Below are positions 43,994 to 55,038 of a stretch of 64,000 nucleotides of DNA, in pieces. The notes beneath the pieces are model-generated. The model made no database searches. It was not told where the DNA came from and saw nothing but the letters and a program-made list of their open reading frames with translations. Source of the stretch: Herbaspirillum sp. alder98 (GTDB lineage: Bacteria; Pseudomonadota; Gammaproteobacteria; Burkholderiales; Burkholderiaceae_D); assembly GCF_020179755.1 (NCBI RefSeq), contig NZ_JAIUCY010000003.1, positions 124,001 through 188,000 of the forward strand, written 5' to 3'. Each line of letters begins with the position of its first letter. The first letter of the stretch is position 1. The position numbers were made by a program, and so were the translations under genes.

Positions 43994-44547
43994 CACCCTC
44001 GCCTTTACTGCCGCGCCAATGCCGGCATCGCGTCACTCCCGTTGTCCATGCCATCTTGTGGAGCATCCTGTTGGGCGCCTGTCACGACACTACCGCGCCG
44101 GACCTGCAACCCTGGTTGGCGCAGATGCGCAGCCAGGCCAGGCCACAACCGCTGCCCGAGATGGCGTTGCCTGCAATTCCGGCGCGCTGGCTACCGGAGC
44201 CAGGCACGGCCGATCCGTTTGGCCTGCAATTGAAGGTGCAGGCCAGCCTTGCTGCTATCCCAAAAAACGAAACGTCGGGGCCAGCCTTGGCGCCGGTAGC
44301 GCTGCCGCCGATACGCGCCGTCGCCGTCCTGCATCGCCCGGGTGTCGCGCGGGCCCTGCTGCAGATCGGCGGACGCATGCTGCAGGTGGCGCCCGGCGAC
44401 GCCCTGCCCGGCCTGCCGGGTCGTGTGCTGCACATCGACGAACGCGCGGTACGACTGGAACTGGCCGGACGCGAAGTGCGGCTCGACCTCGGTATCGGCC
44501 TGGGCGCCACGAAGACGAATGACGCGATGCCAGGAGCGCCGGCATGA
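43990..44547 (+). CDS. pilP: type IV pilus lipoprotein PilP-like
   Basis: 185 aa. The start at 43990 (overlapping pilO by 4 bp) gives a lipoprotein signal with lipobox LLGAC. The disordered linker is followed by a PilP-like beta domain, AVLHRPGVARALLQIGGRMLQVAPGDALPGLPGRVLHIDERAVRLELAGREVRLDL. PilP links the PilN/PilO dimer to the secretin PilQ. It overlaps pilQ by 4 bp. Confidence 0.8.
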   Translation: MTPSPLLPRQCRHRVTPVVHAILWSILLGACHDTTAPDLQPWLAQMRSQARPQPLPEMALPAIPARWLPEPGTADPFGLQLKVQASLAAIPKNETSGPALAPVALPPIRAVAVLHRPGVARALLQIGGRMLQVAPGDALPGLPGRVLHIDERAVRLELAGREVRLDLGIGLGATKTNDAMPGAPA

Positions 44548-46649
44548 ACATCCAACTTGCCAGGTCATGCGCCCGGCGCATCATCGCGGTCACCTTGCTG
44601 TTGCTGCCCGTCTGGGTCTGGGCTGCGGACGCCGCCAATCGCCTCGAACAGATCGAATCGCACCAGGACGAACAGGGTGAAGCGCTCCAGTTGCGTTTTA
44701 CCCGGCCACCCCAGGCCGGCCAGGTCCGCAGTTTCATGATGTTCAATCCGCCACGGCTGGTACTCGATTTCGCAGAAACCGCGCTGGCGGCTGACATCGC
44801 CCGCTGGCAGGACAGCAGCGGCCTGGTGTTGCGCCGCTCGCTGGCCGCCGATGGCAAGCGAACCCGGCTGCAGCTCGACCTCAAGGCGCCCATCACGCAC
44901 AACCTCGATTACCACGACAGGATCCTGCGCATCACACTGCGCCGTGCGGCGGCCACCACTAGCGGCGGCAGTGGCGGTGGCGGGCCGGAGGTGATCAAGG
45001 TGATCGATACCATTTCGTTCGAGCCCGGCCCGGCCGGCCAGGCGCGCCTGAGCCTGGGGCTGCCCTCGCCGCACACCCGGGTCGACGTGCGCCGCATGGG
45101 CCAACGCATCGTCGCCGACATTGCCGACACGCGCCCATCGGTATTGCTGCCGCGTGCGCCCGACCTGGCCAGCCTCGCCACGCCGGTGGCCGGGTATCGC
45201 ATCATGCGCCACGGCCGGGGGACGCGGCTGGTCATCGACGTCGTCGGCAACTGGCGCTATGGCGCCTTCCAGAGCGCTGACCGGCTGCACATCGAGATCA
45301 CCCCGCAGCCGAGGCTGGCGATGCAGCTGGAGCCGCAACCGCAGTATCGGGGCCGTCCCTTGTCGCTCGGCTTCGATGACATCGAGGTCCGCACCGCGCT
45401 GCAACTGCTGGCGGACTTCACCGGACAGAACATCGTCGCCAGCGACAGCGTCAAGGGGCGCATGAGTCTGCATCTGAAGGATGTGCCGGCCGACCAGGCG
45501 CTCGACATCATCCTGCAGACGCGCGGGCTCGACATGCGGCGCGAGGCAGGCATCACCTGGATCGCCTCGCGCGAGGAAATACTCCTGCGCCGGCGCCACG
45601 AACTCGAACAGAAGGCTGACATTGCCGAACTCGAACCGCTGCAGGCCGAAGTGTTCCAGCTCAACTACCAGCGTGCCGACAGTTTTCGGCACGCCTTCGG
45701 CATCGGCGAGAAAGAAGGCGTGCGGCCCGGTGCGCGCAATGCCCTGCTGTCGACCCGGGGCAGTGCCCTGGTCGATGCGCGCACCAACCAGTTGTTCGTC
45801 ACCGACACGCATGCGGTGCTGGGCAATATCCGCAAGCTGCTGGCACGGGTCGACGTGGCAGCGCGCCAGGTGGTGATCGAAGCCCGTATCGTCGAGGCGG
45901 ACGACAGTTTCTCGCGCAACCTGGGCGTCAAGCTCGGCCTCGCGGCCCAGACCCATCGACTGGCAATCGGCAGTCATCACGATGCCGTGGCCACCGCCAC
46001 CGGACAGGCTGCCGCCGCCGAGTTCGCCGATGCCGCCGATACCGTCGCCCCCGCGCCCGCCGTGAACCTGCCGGCCCTGGCGCTGGCCGGCGCCCAACCC
46101 GGCACCTTTGCCTTCACCCTCTTCAATGCGGCCGCCAGCCGATTTCTCAACATCGAACTGTCGGCGCTGGAATCCGACGGGCGCGGCCGGATCGTTTCCA
46201 GTCCGCGCCTGGTCACGGCCGACCAGCAACCCGCCCTGATCGAACAGGGCGAGGAAATCCCCTACCAGCAGTCCGCCGGCAACGGCGCCACCTCGACCGC
46301 TTTCAAGAAAGCCAACCTGAAACTGGAAGTCACGCCCCATATCACGCCAGACGGCAACGTCATCCTCAACGTCGACGTCAACAAGGACAGTCGCGGCACC
46401 GCCACGCCCAATGGCCTGGCAATCAACACCAAGCACGTCAAGACCCAGGTGCAGGTAGAGAACGGCGGCACCGTCGTCATTGGCGGCATCTACACCAAGA
46501 TCGAAACCGAGCGCGAGACACGGGTGCCGTTGCTGGGCGAGATTCCATTGCTGGGACGACTGTTCAGGCACAACGCACGGGTCAGCGACAAGACCGAAAT
46601 GCTGATCTTCCTGACCCCGCGCATCGTCGGGCGCGACGCCCCGGGCTGA
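44544..46649 (+). CDS. pilQ: type IV pilus secretin PilQ
   Basis: 701 aa. Signal peptide (about 1-30), two AMIN domains that bind peptidoglycan (about 35-140 and 150-255), an STN domain ([35 protein letters not shown]...) and the secretin core with [24 protein letters not shown] and the C-terminal [17 protein letters not shown]. It forms the outer-membrane pore of the pilus. Overlap of 4 bp with pilP shows the five genes are one translationally coupled operon. Confidence 0.95.
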   Translation: MNIQLARSCARRIIAVTLLLLPVWVWAADAANRLEQIESHQDEQGEALQLRFTRPPQAGQVRSFMMFNPPRLVLDFAETALAADIARWQDSSGLVLRRSLAADGKRTRLQLDLKAPITHNLDYHDRILRITLRRAAATTSGGSGGGGPEVIKVIDTISFEPGPAGQARLSLGLPSPHTRVDVRRMGQRIVADIADTRPSVLLPRAPDLASLATPVAGYRIMRHGRGTRLVIDVVGNWRYGAFQSADRLHIEITPQPRLAMQLEPQPQYRGRPLSLGFDDIEVRTALQLLADFTGQNIVASDSVKGRMSLHLKDVPADQALDIILQTRGLDMRREAGITWIASREEILLRRRHELEQKADIAELEPLQAEVFQLNYQRADSFRHAFGIGEKEGVRPGARNALLSTRGSALVDARTNQLFVTDTHAVLGNIRKLLARVDVAARQVVIEARIVEADDSFSRNLGVKLGLAAQTHRLAIGSHHDAVATATGQAAAAEFADAADTVAPAPAVNLPALALAGAQPGTFAFTLFNAAASRFLNIELSALESDGRGRIVSSPRLVTADQQPALIEQGEEIPYQQSAGNGATSTAFKKANLKLEVTPHITPDGNVILNVDVNKDSRGTATPNGLAINTKHVKTQVQVENGGTVVIGGIYTKIETERETRVPLLGEIPLLGRLFRHNARVSDKTEMLIFLTPRIVGRDAPG

Positions 46650-46677
46650 TGGCCGGAGCCGGCGCCGGCCATTTTTT
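46649..46677 (+). terminator. terminator after pilQ
   Basis: ATGGCCGG and CCGGCCAT form an 8-bp stem with an 8-nt loop, followed by TTTTT. It begins at the pilQ stop. Confidence 0.75.
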
Positions 46678-46821
46678 CACCGGCCATGCGGCAACGACGG
46701 TAAAATCGCTGTTCCGCCCGCGAAGCTGCTGCACAGCAACATTTTCTTTTCTGCGCTGCCTGCGCCATCCTTCGACCGGGCAAGACATGAACCTTGGTCT
46801 GCTGCGCAGAATTCTTTTGAT

Positions 46822-48540
46822 ATGAGTGGAAGCATCTTTCTGGTCGGGCTGATGGGATCCGGCAAGACAACCATCGGCCGGGCCCTGGCCAAAAAGCTGA
46901 ACAAGCGTTTCATCGATTCGGACCACGAAATCGAGGCGCGCACCGGCGCATCGATCCCGGTCATCTTCGAGATCGAGGGCGAAGAAAGCTTTCGCCGGCG
47001 CGAAGCCGAAGTCATCCGCGAATTGAGCGCGCAACCCGATATCGTCCTGGCCACCGGCGGTGGCGCAATCCTGCACCCGGAAAGCCGCACCCACCTGAAG
47101 AATGGCGGCACCGTCATCTACCTGCGCGCCAGCATTAACCAGATCCTGCAACGCACCGGGCGCGACAAGAACCGTCCGCTGCTGCAGACCGCCGATCCAC
47201 GGCGCAAGCTCGAAGAACTCTCGCGCCAGCGCGAGCCGCTGTACCGCGAGGTGGCCGACTTCGTGGTCGAGACCAATCGCCCCAACGTGCAGTTCCTGGT
47301 GCACACCATCATCAGCCACCTGGAACTGTCGCCCAAGCATCAAGGCGCCGACGATGCCGGATTCATCCCTGCCGCCGCTGCCGTTGCCGCCAACTTCATC
47401 ACGCCCACCCACGCCACTGCCAGCATGAAACCAGCCACCGCCACGCCATCCGCCTCCCGCGTCACGATCAACGTCGAACTCGGCGAGCGCAGCTACCCCA
47501 TCGTCATCGGCCGCGGCCTGCTGGACGACGCCACGCTGCTGCCGCAGTTCGTCAAGGGCAACCGCGCCGCCATCGTCACCAACGACAAGGTCGCGCCGCT
47601 CTATCTGGCACGCGCGGTCGCCGCCCTGCGCGGCGCCGGCAAGATCGTCACCGAGATCGTCCTGCCGGATGGCGAAGAGCACAAGAACTGGGGCAGCCTG
47701 ATGCGCATCTTCGATGTGCTGCTGGCCGAGAAATGCGACCGCAAGACCACCCTCATCGCCCTCGGCGGCGGCGTGATCGGCGACCTCACCGGCTACGCCG
47801 CGGCCTCCTACATGCGCGGCGTGCCTTTCGTGCAGGTGCCGACCACCCTGCTGTCGCAGGTGGATTCGTCGGTCGGCGGCAAGACCGGCATCAACCACCC
47901 GCTCGGCAAGAACATGATCGGCGCCTTCTACCAGCCGCAGGCGGTTATTGCCGATACCGCCACGCTGCATACGCTGCCGCCGCGTGAATTGGCCGCCGGC
48001 ATCGCCGAAGTGATCAAGCATGGCGCCATCATCGATGCGCCCTTCTTCGACTGGATCGAAGCCAACATCGGCGCCCTGGTCGCCAAGGACGACGCCGCCC
48101 TGGCCCACGCCATCCGTCGCTCCTGCGAGATCAAGGCCGATGTGGTGCGCCAGGACGAACGCGAGGGTGGCTTGCGCGCCATCCTCAACTTCGGTCACAC
48201 CTTCGGCCACGCCATCGAAAACGGTCTCGGCTACGGCCATTGGCTGCATGGCGAAGCCGTCGGTTGCGGCATGGTGATGGCGGCCGACCTGTCACACCGC
48301 CTGGGCTACATCGACGCTACCGCCCGTGATCGGGTGCGCAGCGTGGTGGCCGCCGCCGGCCTGCCGGTGACGGCGCCCGACCTGGGCGTGCAGCGCTGGC
48401 TGGAACTGATGGAAGTCGACAAGAAGAACGAAGGCGGCCAGATCAAGTTCATCATGATCCGACCGCTCGGCAGCCCCCTGATCGACAACGCGCCGCAAGA
48501 ACTCCTGCTGCAAACCCTTGCGGCCAGTATCAGCCCATAA
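46822..48540 (+). CDS. aroKB: fused shikimate kinase / 3-dehydroquinate synthase (AroK-AroB)
   Basis: One uninterrupted frame of 572 codons. Residues ~1-175 are shikimate kinase: Walker [38 protein letters not shown] and [10 protein letters not shown] linker rich in Ala, Pro and Thr (~175-212) follows. Residues ~213-572 are 3-dehydroquinate synthase: [74 protein letters not shown] and [12 protein letters not shown]. The two enzymes act at steps 2 and 5 of the shikimate pathway. An in-frame ATG at 47425 could start a separate AroB, but it has no ribosome-binding site. Confidence 0.93.
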   Translation: MSGSIFLVGLMGSGKTTIGRALAKKLNKRFIDSDHEIEARTGASIPVIFEIEGEESFRRREAEVIRELSAQPDIVLATGGGAILHPESRTHLKNGGTVIYLRASINQILQRTGRDKNRPLLQTADPRRKLEELSRQREPLYREVADFVVETNRPNVQFLVHTIISHLELSPKHQGADDAGFIPAAAAVAANFITPTHATASMKPATATPSASRVTINVELGERSYPIVIGRGLLDDATLLPQFVKGNRAAIVTNDKVAPLYLARAVAALRGAGKIVTEIVLPDGEEHKNWGSLMRIFDVLLAEKCDRKTTLIALGGGVIGDLTGYAAASYMRGVPFVQVPTTLLSQVDSSVGGKTGINHPLGKNMIGAFYQPQAVIADTATLHTLPPRELAAGIAEVIKHGAIIDAPFFDWIEANIGALVAKDDAALAHAIRRSCEIKADVVRQDEREGGLRAILNFGHTFGHAIENGLGYGHWLHGEAVGCGMVMAADLSHRLGYIDATARDRVRSVVAAAGLPVTAPDLGVQRWLELMEVDKKNEGGQIKFIMIRPLGSPLIDNAPQELLLQTLAASISP

Positions 48541-48588
48541 CTGCGGCACAGCGCCCAGCGCCACGCCACTGATGACACAGGTTACGAC

Positions 48589-49740
48589 ATGACATTCGAA
48601 GCGCCGCTGCCCCTTGCCCCCTACGCTGCCACTTCCGACCGCTCGCGCGGCCGGCGTTTCGCCGAAGCGCCGCCGGGGTCGCGCAGCGAGTTCCAGCGCG
48701 ACCGGGACCGCATCGTCCACTCCACCGCATTTCGTCGCCTCGAGTACAAGACGCAAGTCTTCGTCAATCACGAGGGCGACCTGTTTCGCACCCGGCTCAC
48801 GCACAGCATCGAAGTGGCGCAGATTGCCCGTTCGTGCGCCCGCAACCTGCAGCTCAACGAAGACCTGGTCGAAGCCATTTCGCTGGCGCACGATCTCGGC
48901 CACACGCCCTTCGGCCATGCCGGCCAGGATGAACTGAATCACTGCATGCGCGAATTCGGCGGCTTCGAGCACAATCTGCAAAGCCTGCGCGTGGTCGACC
49001 ATCTGGAACAGCACTACGGCGCCTTCGATGGCCTCAACCTGAGCTTCGAGACGCGTGAAGGCATCCTCAAGCACTGCTCTGCCAACAATGCGCGCCAGCT
49101 GGGCGACATCGGCGAGCGCTTCCTGCAGAACCGCCAACCCTCGCTCGAGGCGCAACTGGCCAACCTGGCCGACGAGATCGCCTACAACAACCACGACATC
49201 GACGACGGCCTGCGTTCGGGACTGTTGAGCATGGCGCAGATGAGCGAGGTCGACTTCTTCGCGCGCCACCTGCGCCAGGCAGAAGAAGCCTATCCCGGCA
49301 TCAGCGGACGACGCGTGATCCACGAGACCGTGCGCCGCATGATCAATGCACTGGTGGTCGACCTGATCCACACCTCGCAGGAGCGCATTGCCGAGGCCGC
49401 CCCGCACGACATCGAGGACGTGCGCAGCGCGGCGCCCCTGATCGCCTATTCGGACGCCATGGCCGCCGAAGCCACCGTGCTCAAGAAATTCCTGCGCGAA
49501 AACCTCTATCGCCATTTCCAGGTCAACCGCATGACGGCCAAGGCGCGGCGCATCATCGCCGAGATGTTCGACGCCTTCATCGGCCAGCCCAACCTGTTGC
49601 CGCCCGATTACCAGGTCCGCACTGGCGCCGACGAGGCCCAGCGCCAGCACCGGCAGGCGCGCCAGGTGGCCGACTATATCGCCGGCATGACCGACCGCTA
49701 CGCCATCCGCGAGCATCGTCGCTTGTTCGTCATGGAATAA
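48589..49740 (+). CDS. dgt: deoxyguanosinetriphosphate triphosphohydrolase (Dgt-like)
   Basis: 383 aa HD-domain protein. Metal ligands are seen in [17 protein letters not shown] and [18 protein letters not shown] (the HD pair), with [25 protein letters not shown] before them. It hydrolyses dGTP or other dNTPs to the nucleoside and triphosphate; the length and motifs fit the dGTPase-like subgroup without the long insertion of the E. coli enzyme. It follows aroKB after 48 bp, an arrangement seen in related bacteria, so co-transcription is likely. Confidence 0.92.
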   Translation: MTFEAPLPLAPYAATSDRSRGRRFAEAPPGSRSEFQRDRDRIVHSTAFRRLEYKTQVFVNHEGDLFRTRLTHSIEVAQIARSCARNLQLNEDLVEAISLAHDLGHTPFGHAGQDELNHCMREFGGFEHNLQSLRVVDHLEQHYGAFDGLNLSFETREGILKHCSANNARQLGDIGERFLQNRQPSLEAQLANLADEIAYNNHDIDDGLRSGLLSMAQMSEVDFFARHLRQAEEAYPGISGRRVIHETVRRMINALVVDLIHTSQERIAEAAPHDIEDVRSAAPLIAYSDAMAAEATVLKKFLRENLYRHFQVNRMTAKARRIIAEMFDAFIGQPNLLPPDYQVRTGADEAQRQHRQARQVADYIAGMTDRYAIREHRRLFVME

Positions 49741-50176
49741 CCGCATTGACGAGACGCTGCGTGACACGGAACGGCCTCATTGAACGGGCCGTTCCGATAC
49801 GCGCCGCCTCACTAACAGCTCATCACCAGCGCACTTAATTTCCACACTGCAAAGGGTTTTGCGGCCAGGCAATCCTGATCACATCCGGTTACATCTTTTT
49901 TAAAAATAATTTTGTCGCTCGGGCGCGCTTGCGTCGCCCCGAGGCATTCCCTAACAGCCTTGTTCTGCAAGGCGTAGCGCCTGATGAGCCGGGGCGTCTC
50001 CTGTAGCGTCGGCGCGCTCAATAGCATGAAACCGACAGATGTAAATTTCTGTCAACATTCAGTTATCTCGACGTCCGCCGTAATGAAAGGATGGACGGCG
50101 TCTTCCATTCCCTTGCCGTTCCCTGAATCCGTCATGCCCCCTGGTAACGGATTCCCCTTTTGCACAGGAGAACCTC
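49741..50176. other. 436-bp spacer between dgt and the DUF5610 gene
   Basis: No gene is supported. It starts with a hairpin after dgt (9-bp arms GGAACGGCC / GGCCGTTCC, 10-nt loop, 49768-49795, no T-run). The middle (49840-50060) is AT-richer than the flanking genes and probably holds the promoter of the DUF5610 gene. Confidence 0.5.
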
Positions 50177-50884
50177 ATGGCCATCACGACTTCCAGCGGC
50201 ATCGACAACAAGTCGCTGCTTCCGACAACGGCGGACACCCAGAACCTGCCCGCCACCACCACGACCTCCACCGATAAGCTGGCCGATGCCCAAAAGGCCA
50301 ATTTGCTCACGGAGGCCGGCGCCAAGGCGCAGCTCAATGTGTCGATCGTGAAGGCCTCGCTGGAGGTATCGATCAATTCGCAGAACGATCCCCTGGCGCT
50401 GGTCTACAAGAGCGCCATCGAAAACCTCAATGACGTGCTGCGCCCGGAACTGGGCGACAACGCGATCCAGGCCGCATCGTCGCAAGACAACTCGCCCGAG
50501 GCGACAGCTGGTCGCATCGTCGATTTCATCACCAACATGTTCGGCCTGTTCAAGCAGAACAATGCCAACAAGGACGACGGCACCAACGTCGACGACTACA
50601 TGAGCCTGGTGCTCAAGGGTGTCGAACAGGGCTTCAAGGAAGCACGCGGCATTCTCGACGGCCTCAAGGTGCTCAATGGCGACATCGCCAGCAACATCGA
50701 CAAGACCTACGACCTGGTGCAGAAGTCGCTGGCCGACTTCGTCGCCAAGATCAAGGGCGGCGGCAGCGACACCGAAGGCAGCGGCACCGGGACCGACGGC
50801 GATGGCAGCAGCGCATCGGCCACCCAGACCTCGGTGGATATCTCGATCTCGGTCTCGCAGACCCGCATCAGCACCACGGCCTGA
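50177..50884 (+). CDS. DUF5610 domain protein
   Basis: 235 aa, no signal peptide. The core (about 45-190) contains NDPLALVYKSAIENLNDVLRPELGDNAIQAA, SPEATAGRIVDFITNMFGLF and GVEQGFKEARGILDGLKVLNGDIASNIDKTYDLVQKSLADFV, which fit DUF5610. The N-terminus is rich in Thr/Ser and the C-terminus has an acidic Gly/Ser/Thr run (GSDTEGSGTGTDGDG) followed by a beta tail. Function unknown. AGGAG lies about 8 nt upstream of the ATG. It has its own spacer and a strong terminator, so it is a single-gene unit. Confidence 0.75.
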   Translation: MAITTSSGIDNKSLLPTTADTQNLPATTTTSTDKLADAQKANLLTEAGAKAQLNVSIVKASLEVSINSQNDPLALVYKSAIENLNDVLRPELGDNAIQAASSQDNSPEATAGRIVDFITNMFGLFKQNNANKDDGTNVDDYMSLVLKGVEQGFKEARGILDGLKVLNGDIASNIDKTYDLVQKSLADFVAKIKGGGSDTEGSGTGTDGDGSSASATQTSVDISISVSQTRISTTA

Positions 50885-50908
50885 TCCTGCGCCGCTGCAG
50901 CGGCAATA

Positions 50909-50946
50909 GAAAACGGGCTGTTCCCTTGCAGGAACAGCCCGTTTTC
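50909..50946. terminator. strong bidirectional terminator between the DUF5610 gene and tex
   Basis: GAAAACGGGCTGTTCC and its complement form a perfect 16-bp stem with a 6-nt loop (CTTGCA). A- and T-rich ends suit both directions. Confidence 0.9.
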
Positions 50947-50975
50947 ATTGGCGTCGCCCACTAACGTTCAGTGGA

Positions 50976-53327
50976 TCAACCCTTCAACTTGGCGAAGGCG
51001 GCGGCCATCGCATTGTTGCCCACCGGTTGCTCGCGCGAACGCTGGTTCTGGTGCTGCGACATGCGTTTCGCATCGTTGCGGTCGCCGCGCTGCTCGTTGC
51101 GGGCACCGGCCACCGGCGCAGCATCGGCCAGGCGCATGGTCAAGGCGATGCGCTTGCGCTTCTCGTCGACCTCCAGCACCTTCACCTTGACCACCTGACC
51201 GGCCTTCACGACCGAATGCGGGTCCTTGACGAAGGTGTTGGACAAGGCCGAGATATGCACCAGTCCATCCTGATGCACGCCGATGTCGACGAAGGCACCG
51301 AAGGCGGCCACGTTGGTGACCACGCCTTCCAGGATCATGTCGGGACGCAGGTCCTTGATTTCTTCCACGCCTTCCTTGAAGGTAGCCGTGGTGAATTCTG
51401 GACGCGGATCGCGACCGGGCTTGTCGAGTTCCTTGAGGATATCGGTGATGGTCGGCACGCCGAACTTCTCATCGGCATACTTGGCCGGCGACAGGCTCTT
51501 CAACAGACCGCTCTGGCCGATCACGCCCTTCACGTCCTTCTTGATATCGGTCAGGATCTTCTCGACCAGCGGATACGACTCGGGGTGCACGCCGGAAGCG
51601 TCGAGCGGATTGTCGCCGTTCATCACCCGCAGGAAGCCCGCCGCCTGCTCGAACGTCTTGTCACCCAGGCGCGGCACATCGCGCAGTGCGGCACGCGAAT
51701 TGAACATGCCCTTCATGTCGCGATACGACACGATGCTTTGCGCCACGCTGCTGTTGAGACCCGACACGCGCGCCAGCAATGGCGCCGATGCGGTGTTGAC
51801 ATCCACGCCCACGGCGTTGACGCAATCCTCGACGACGGCGTCGAGCGAACGCGCCAGTTGCGACTGGCTCACATCGTGCTGGTACTGGCCCACGCCGATC
51901 GACTTGGGATCAATCTTGACCAGTTCGGCCAGCGGGTCTTGCAGGCGGCGAGCGATCGAGACGGCGCCGCGGATCGAGACGTCGAGGTCGGGCAATTCCT
52001 TGGACGCGAATTCGGACGCCGAATACACCGACGCCCCCGCCTCCGACACCACGATCTTGGTCAGCTTGAGTTCGGGCCGCATCTTGATCAGGTCCTGCGC
52101 CAGCTTGTCGGTCTCGCGCGAGGCGGTGCCGTTGCCGATCGAGATCAGCGACACCTTGTGCTTCTCGGCCAGTTGCGACAGCGTATGCAGCGTGCCATCC
52201 CAATCGTTGCGCGGCTGGTGCGGATAGACAGTAGCGATATCGACCACCTTGCCGGTAGCATCCACCACCGCCACCTTGACGCCGGTGCGCAGGCCCGGGT
52301 CCAGGCCCATCGTGGCACGTGGGCCGGCAGGTGCTGCCAGCAGCAGATCCTTCAGGTTGCGGGCGAAGACATTGATCGCTTCGGCCTCGGCTTCTTCGCG
52401 CAGCTTGGTCATCAACTCGGTGTCGAGGTGCATGAAGACCTTCACCCGCCATGCCCAGCGCACGGTGTCCGATAACCACTTGTCGGCTGCACGACCCTTG
52501 TTGGAAACGCCGAAACGCGCCGCGATGCGACCCTCGCAAGGGTTGTGCGGCGCATCCCACTTAGGCTTTTCTTCTTCGGTGTCCAGGCGCAGCGTGACCG
52601 TTAGAATTTCTTCGCGACGACCACGGAACAAGGCCAGCGCGCGGTGCGAAGGAATGGTGCCCAGGGTTTCCGAATAATCGAAGTAATCGGCAAATTTCTC
52701 GCCGGCGTCCTGCTTGCCCTCGACCACTTTCGATTCGACCACGCCATGTTCGCTCAGGTAGTCACGCAGGCTTTGCAGCAGTTCGGCGTCTTCCGAGAAG
52801 CGTTCCATCAGGATCTGGCGTGCGCCGTCGAGCGCAGCCTTGGCATCGGCCACGCCGGGGTTGTCGCCGTTGTCGGTGGTGAAGGCCGGCTTGAGGTACT
52901 TGGCCGCTTCTTCCTCGGGGTTCAGGGCCGGATCATTCAAGAGCGCATCGGCCAGCTCGGTCAGGCCGGCTTCGGCAGCGATCTGCGCCTTGGTGCGGCG
53001 CTTGGGCTTGTAGGGCAGGTACAAGTCTTCCAGGCGGGTCTTGTCTTCGGCATGGACGATGGCATCCAGCAGCACCGGCGTCATCTTGCCCTGCTCTTCG
53101 ATCGAGGCGATGATCGCGGTGCGACGCGCTTCGAGCTCGCGCAGGTAGCGCAGGCGCTCTTCGAGCAGGCGCAATTGGATGTCATCCAGGCCACCGGTGG
53201 CTTCCTTGCGGTAGCGGGCGATGAAAGGAACGGTCGCACCTTCGTCCAGCAAGGCGATGGCGGCAGCGACCTGCACCGGCTTGGCGACGAGTTCAAGGGC
53301 GAGTCGTTGTTCGATAGAAGGCAGCAT
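50976..53327 (-). CDS. tex: transcription accessory protein Tex
   Basis: 783 aa, full length. Domains in order: helical N-terminal (about 1-320), YqgF/RNase H-like ([30 protein letters not shown]), tandem helix-hairpin-helix ([11 protein letters not shown] and [19 protein letters not shown] regions), and an S1 RNA-binding domain (about 645-720: [31 protein letters not shown]). Tex binds nucleic acids and assists transcription elongation and growth under stress. The start before LPSIEQRL is chosen by family; the open frame before it has no matching sequence. Confidence 0.96.
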   Translation of the reverse strand: MLPSIEQRLALELVAKPVQVAAAIALLDEGATVPFIARYRKEATGGLDDIQLRLLEERLRYLRELEARRTAIIASIEEQGKMTPVLLDAIVHAEDKTRLEDLYLPYKPKRRTKAQIAAEAGLTELADALLNDPALNPEEEAAKYLKPAFTTDNGDNPGVADAKAALDGARQILMERFSEDAELLQSLRDYLSEHGVVESKVVEGKQDAGEKFADYFDYSETLGTIPSHRALALFRGRREEILTVTLRLDTEEEKPKWDAPHNPCEGRIAARFGVSNKGRAADKWLSDTVRWAWRVKVFMHLDTELMTKLREEAEAEAINVFARNLKDLLLAAPAGPRATMGLDPGLRTGVKVAVVDATGKVVDIATVYPHQPRNDWDGTLHTLSQLAEKHKVSLISIGNGTASRETDKLAQDLIKMRPELKLTKIVVSEAGASVYSASEFASKELPDLDVSIRGAVSIARRLQDPLAELVKIDPKSIGVGQYQHDVSQSQLARSLDAVVEDCVNAVGVDVNTASAPLLARVSGLNSSVAQSIVSYRDMKGMFNSRAALRDVPRLGDKTFEQAAGFLRVMNGDNPLDASGVHPESYPLVEKILTDIKKDVKGVIGQSGLLKSLSPAKYADEKFGVPTITDILKELDKPGRDPRPEFTTATFKEGVEEIKDLRPDMILEGVVTNVAAFGAFVDIGVHQDGLVHISALSNTFVKDPHSVVKAGQVVKVKVLEVDEKRKRIALTMRLADAAPVAGARNEQRGDRNDAKRMSQHQNQRSREQPVGNNAMAAAFAKLKG

Positions 53328-53520
53328 TGTGAAACCCAGTGGTGAAAAACAAGCGTTGGATGATACGCAATTCAACCGCGTGCGCCAATCCTGGCGTCAG
53401 TTAAATGCATGATGGGAGGACCGTCCCGATTGGACGCGGACCGACAAACTCGGGATAATCGCCGTTTGCATGCCCGCTTCCGGGCGTGCCCGCCGTTGAA
53501 TTTCTGTCTACATTTGCAAC

Positions 53521-54099
53521 ATGTCCATCCGTCTCATCGTCGGTCTCGGCAATCCCGGACCTGAATACGAACAAACCCGGCACAACGCAGGCTTCTGGCT
53601 GGTCGACAACCTGGCCGGCCCGGTGCGCCTGGCGCGCGAAGCACGCTTCAACGCCTTCGCCGGCAAGACCAGCATCGCCGGCGCCGAAGTCTGGCTGCTC
53701 GAACCGCAGACCTTCATGAACCGCTCCGGGCAGTCGGTAGGCGCCTTGACCCGCTTCTACAAGATCGCCCCGGATGAAGTGCTGGTGGTGCACGACGAAC
53801 TCGACCTCGCGCCCGGCGTGGCCCGCCTCAAGAAAGGCGGCTCATCGGGCGGGCACAATGGCCTCAAGGACATCACCGCCGCGCTCGGTACCCAGGACTA
53901 CTGGCGCCTGCGCATCGGCATCGGCCATCCGCGCACGCTGGGCCTGCAGCAGCCGGTGGCCGACTTCGTACTGCACCGGCCGCGCAAGGAAGAACAGAGC
54001 CTGATCAACGAAGCGCTCGACAAGAGCCTGGGCGTCATCCCGCTACTGTGCCAGGGCAAGTTCGAGATAGCGACAATGGAACTGCACACCGTAAAATAA
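53521..54099 (+). CDS. pth: peptidyl-tRNA hydrolase
   Basis: 192 aa. The catalytic His lies in [12 protein letters not shown], the substrate-binding Asn in [13 protein letters not shown], and [27 protein letters not shown] completes the active site. It releases peptides from prematurely dropped tRNA. It stands alone here; in many species rplY lies just upstream, which is not seen. Confidence 0.97.
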   Translation: MSIRLIVGLGNPGPEYEQTRHNAGFWLVDNLAGPVRLAREARFNAFAGKTSIAGAEVWLLEPQTFMNRSGQSVGALTRFYKIAPDEVLVVHDELDLAPGVARLKKGGSSGGHNGLKDITAALGTQDYWRLRIGIGHPRTLGLQQPVADFVLHRPRKEEQSLINEALDKSLGVIPLLCQGKFEIATMELHTVK

Positions 54100-54141
54100 C
54101 AAGAGTACGGCAACGGTTCGATTCAGTTCGAGCAGACATTG

Positions 54142-54177
54142 AAAAAGGGGCGTCCGCCATACGGAACGCCCCTTTTT
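54142..54177. terminator. bidirectional terminator between pth and dsbC
   Basis: AAAAAGGGGCGT and ACGCCCCTTTTT make a 12-bp stem with a 12-nt loop that can add a few pairs (TCCG/CGGA). T-runs exist on both strands. Confidence 0.85.
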
Positions 54178-54186
54178 TCGCGCCGC

Positions 54187-54921
54187 TTACTTCGGCGACG
54201 ACAGTTTCTGCTCGAGTCCCTTGGCGTCGATCGCGCCCGGCACCCGCGAGCCATCGGTGAAGATGATGGTCGGCGTGCCGGTGACCTTCATCTTCTTGCC
54301 CAGCGCCAGCACGTCTTCGTGCGGTGCGGTGCAGCTGGCGGCGGCTGCAGGGGCCTCCTTGCCGCTGACCATCCAGTCGGTCCAGGCCTTGCCCGGATTG
54401 GCCGCGCACCAGATATTGCGCGACTTGACGATCGAATCGGGCGACAGGATGTTGTACTGGAAGGTATAGATCGTGATGTTGTCGACATCCTGCAAGGTCT
54501 GGTGCAGGCGCTTGCAATAGATGCAATTCGGATCCTCGAAGATGGCGATGGTACGCTTGCCGTTACCCTTCACCAGCTTGATCGCCTTGTCCAGCGGCAG
54601 GCCGGCGAACGGCACCTTGTTGATGGCTTCGATCTTTTCCTTGGTGAAATCGCGGTAGGTCTGGGCATCGACCACACGGCCGATGAACAGGTACTGCCCC
54701 TTGGCGTCGGTATAGATCACATCGCCGTCGATCTGGACCTCGTACAGCCCCGAATAGGGCGTCTTGGTAACGGCATCGACCTTGGCGCCATCGCCCAGGC
54801 GCGGCTCGATGGTCTTCTTGATAGTGGCTTCGATGCTATCCGCGGCGACCGCCTGGGCATGGGCGGACATGCCTGCCACGCTTGCCGCCAGCAACAGCAC
54901 GGCGCTGAAAAACTTGTTCAT
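54187..54921 (-). CDS. dsbC: thiol:disulfide interchange protein DsbC
   Basis: 244 aa with a signal peptide (1-23, AHAQ). The N-terminal dimerisation domain (about 28-95) is followed by a linker and a thioredoxin domain whose active site is CIYC (C133-C136), in FEDPNCIYCKRLH. It isomerises wrong disulfides in the periplasm. A second cysteine pair (WCAAN...SCTAPH) matches the structural disulfide of DsbC. It faces pth and is preceded by the UbiH-type gene 117 bp away. Confidence 0.95.
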   Translation of the reverse strand: MNKFFSAVLLLAASVAGMSAHAQAVAADSIEATIKKTIEPRLGDGAKVDAVTKTPYSGLYEVQIDGDVIYTDAKGQYLFIGRVVDAQTYRDFTKEKIEAINKVPFAGLPLDKAIKLVKGNGKRTIAIFEDPNCIYCKRLHQTLQDVDNITIYTFQYNILSPDSIVKSRNIWCAANPGKAWTDWMVSGKEAPAAAASCTAPHEDVLALGKKMKVTGTPTIIFTDGSRVPGAIDAKGLEQKLSSPK

Positions 54922-55038
54922 GTGGATCCTGAGTCTAGTCAAATCAATTCAAATGCCGGGGCCATCCAGCGGCATTCATCGTGTCGGAAACGTACGCACG
55001 GGCTACCGACAAACCGCATACCTTACCGCAATCGGCGC

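Noticed and set aside
49812-50027. 71-codon open frame on the minus strand
   Set aside because: No start signal, no family, and codon use unlike neighbouring genes; the region behaves as a promoter spacer.
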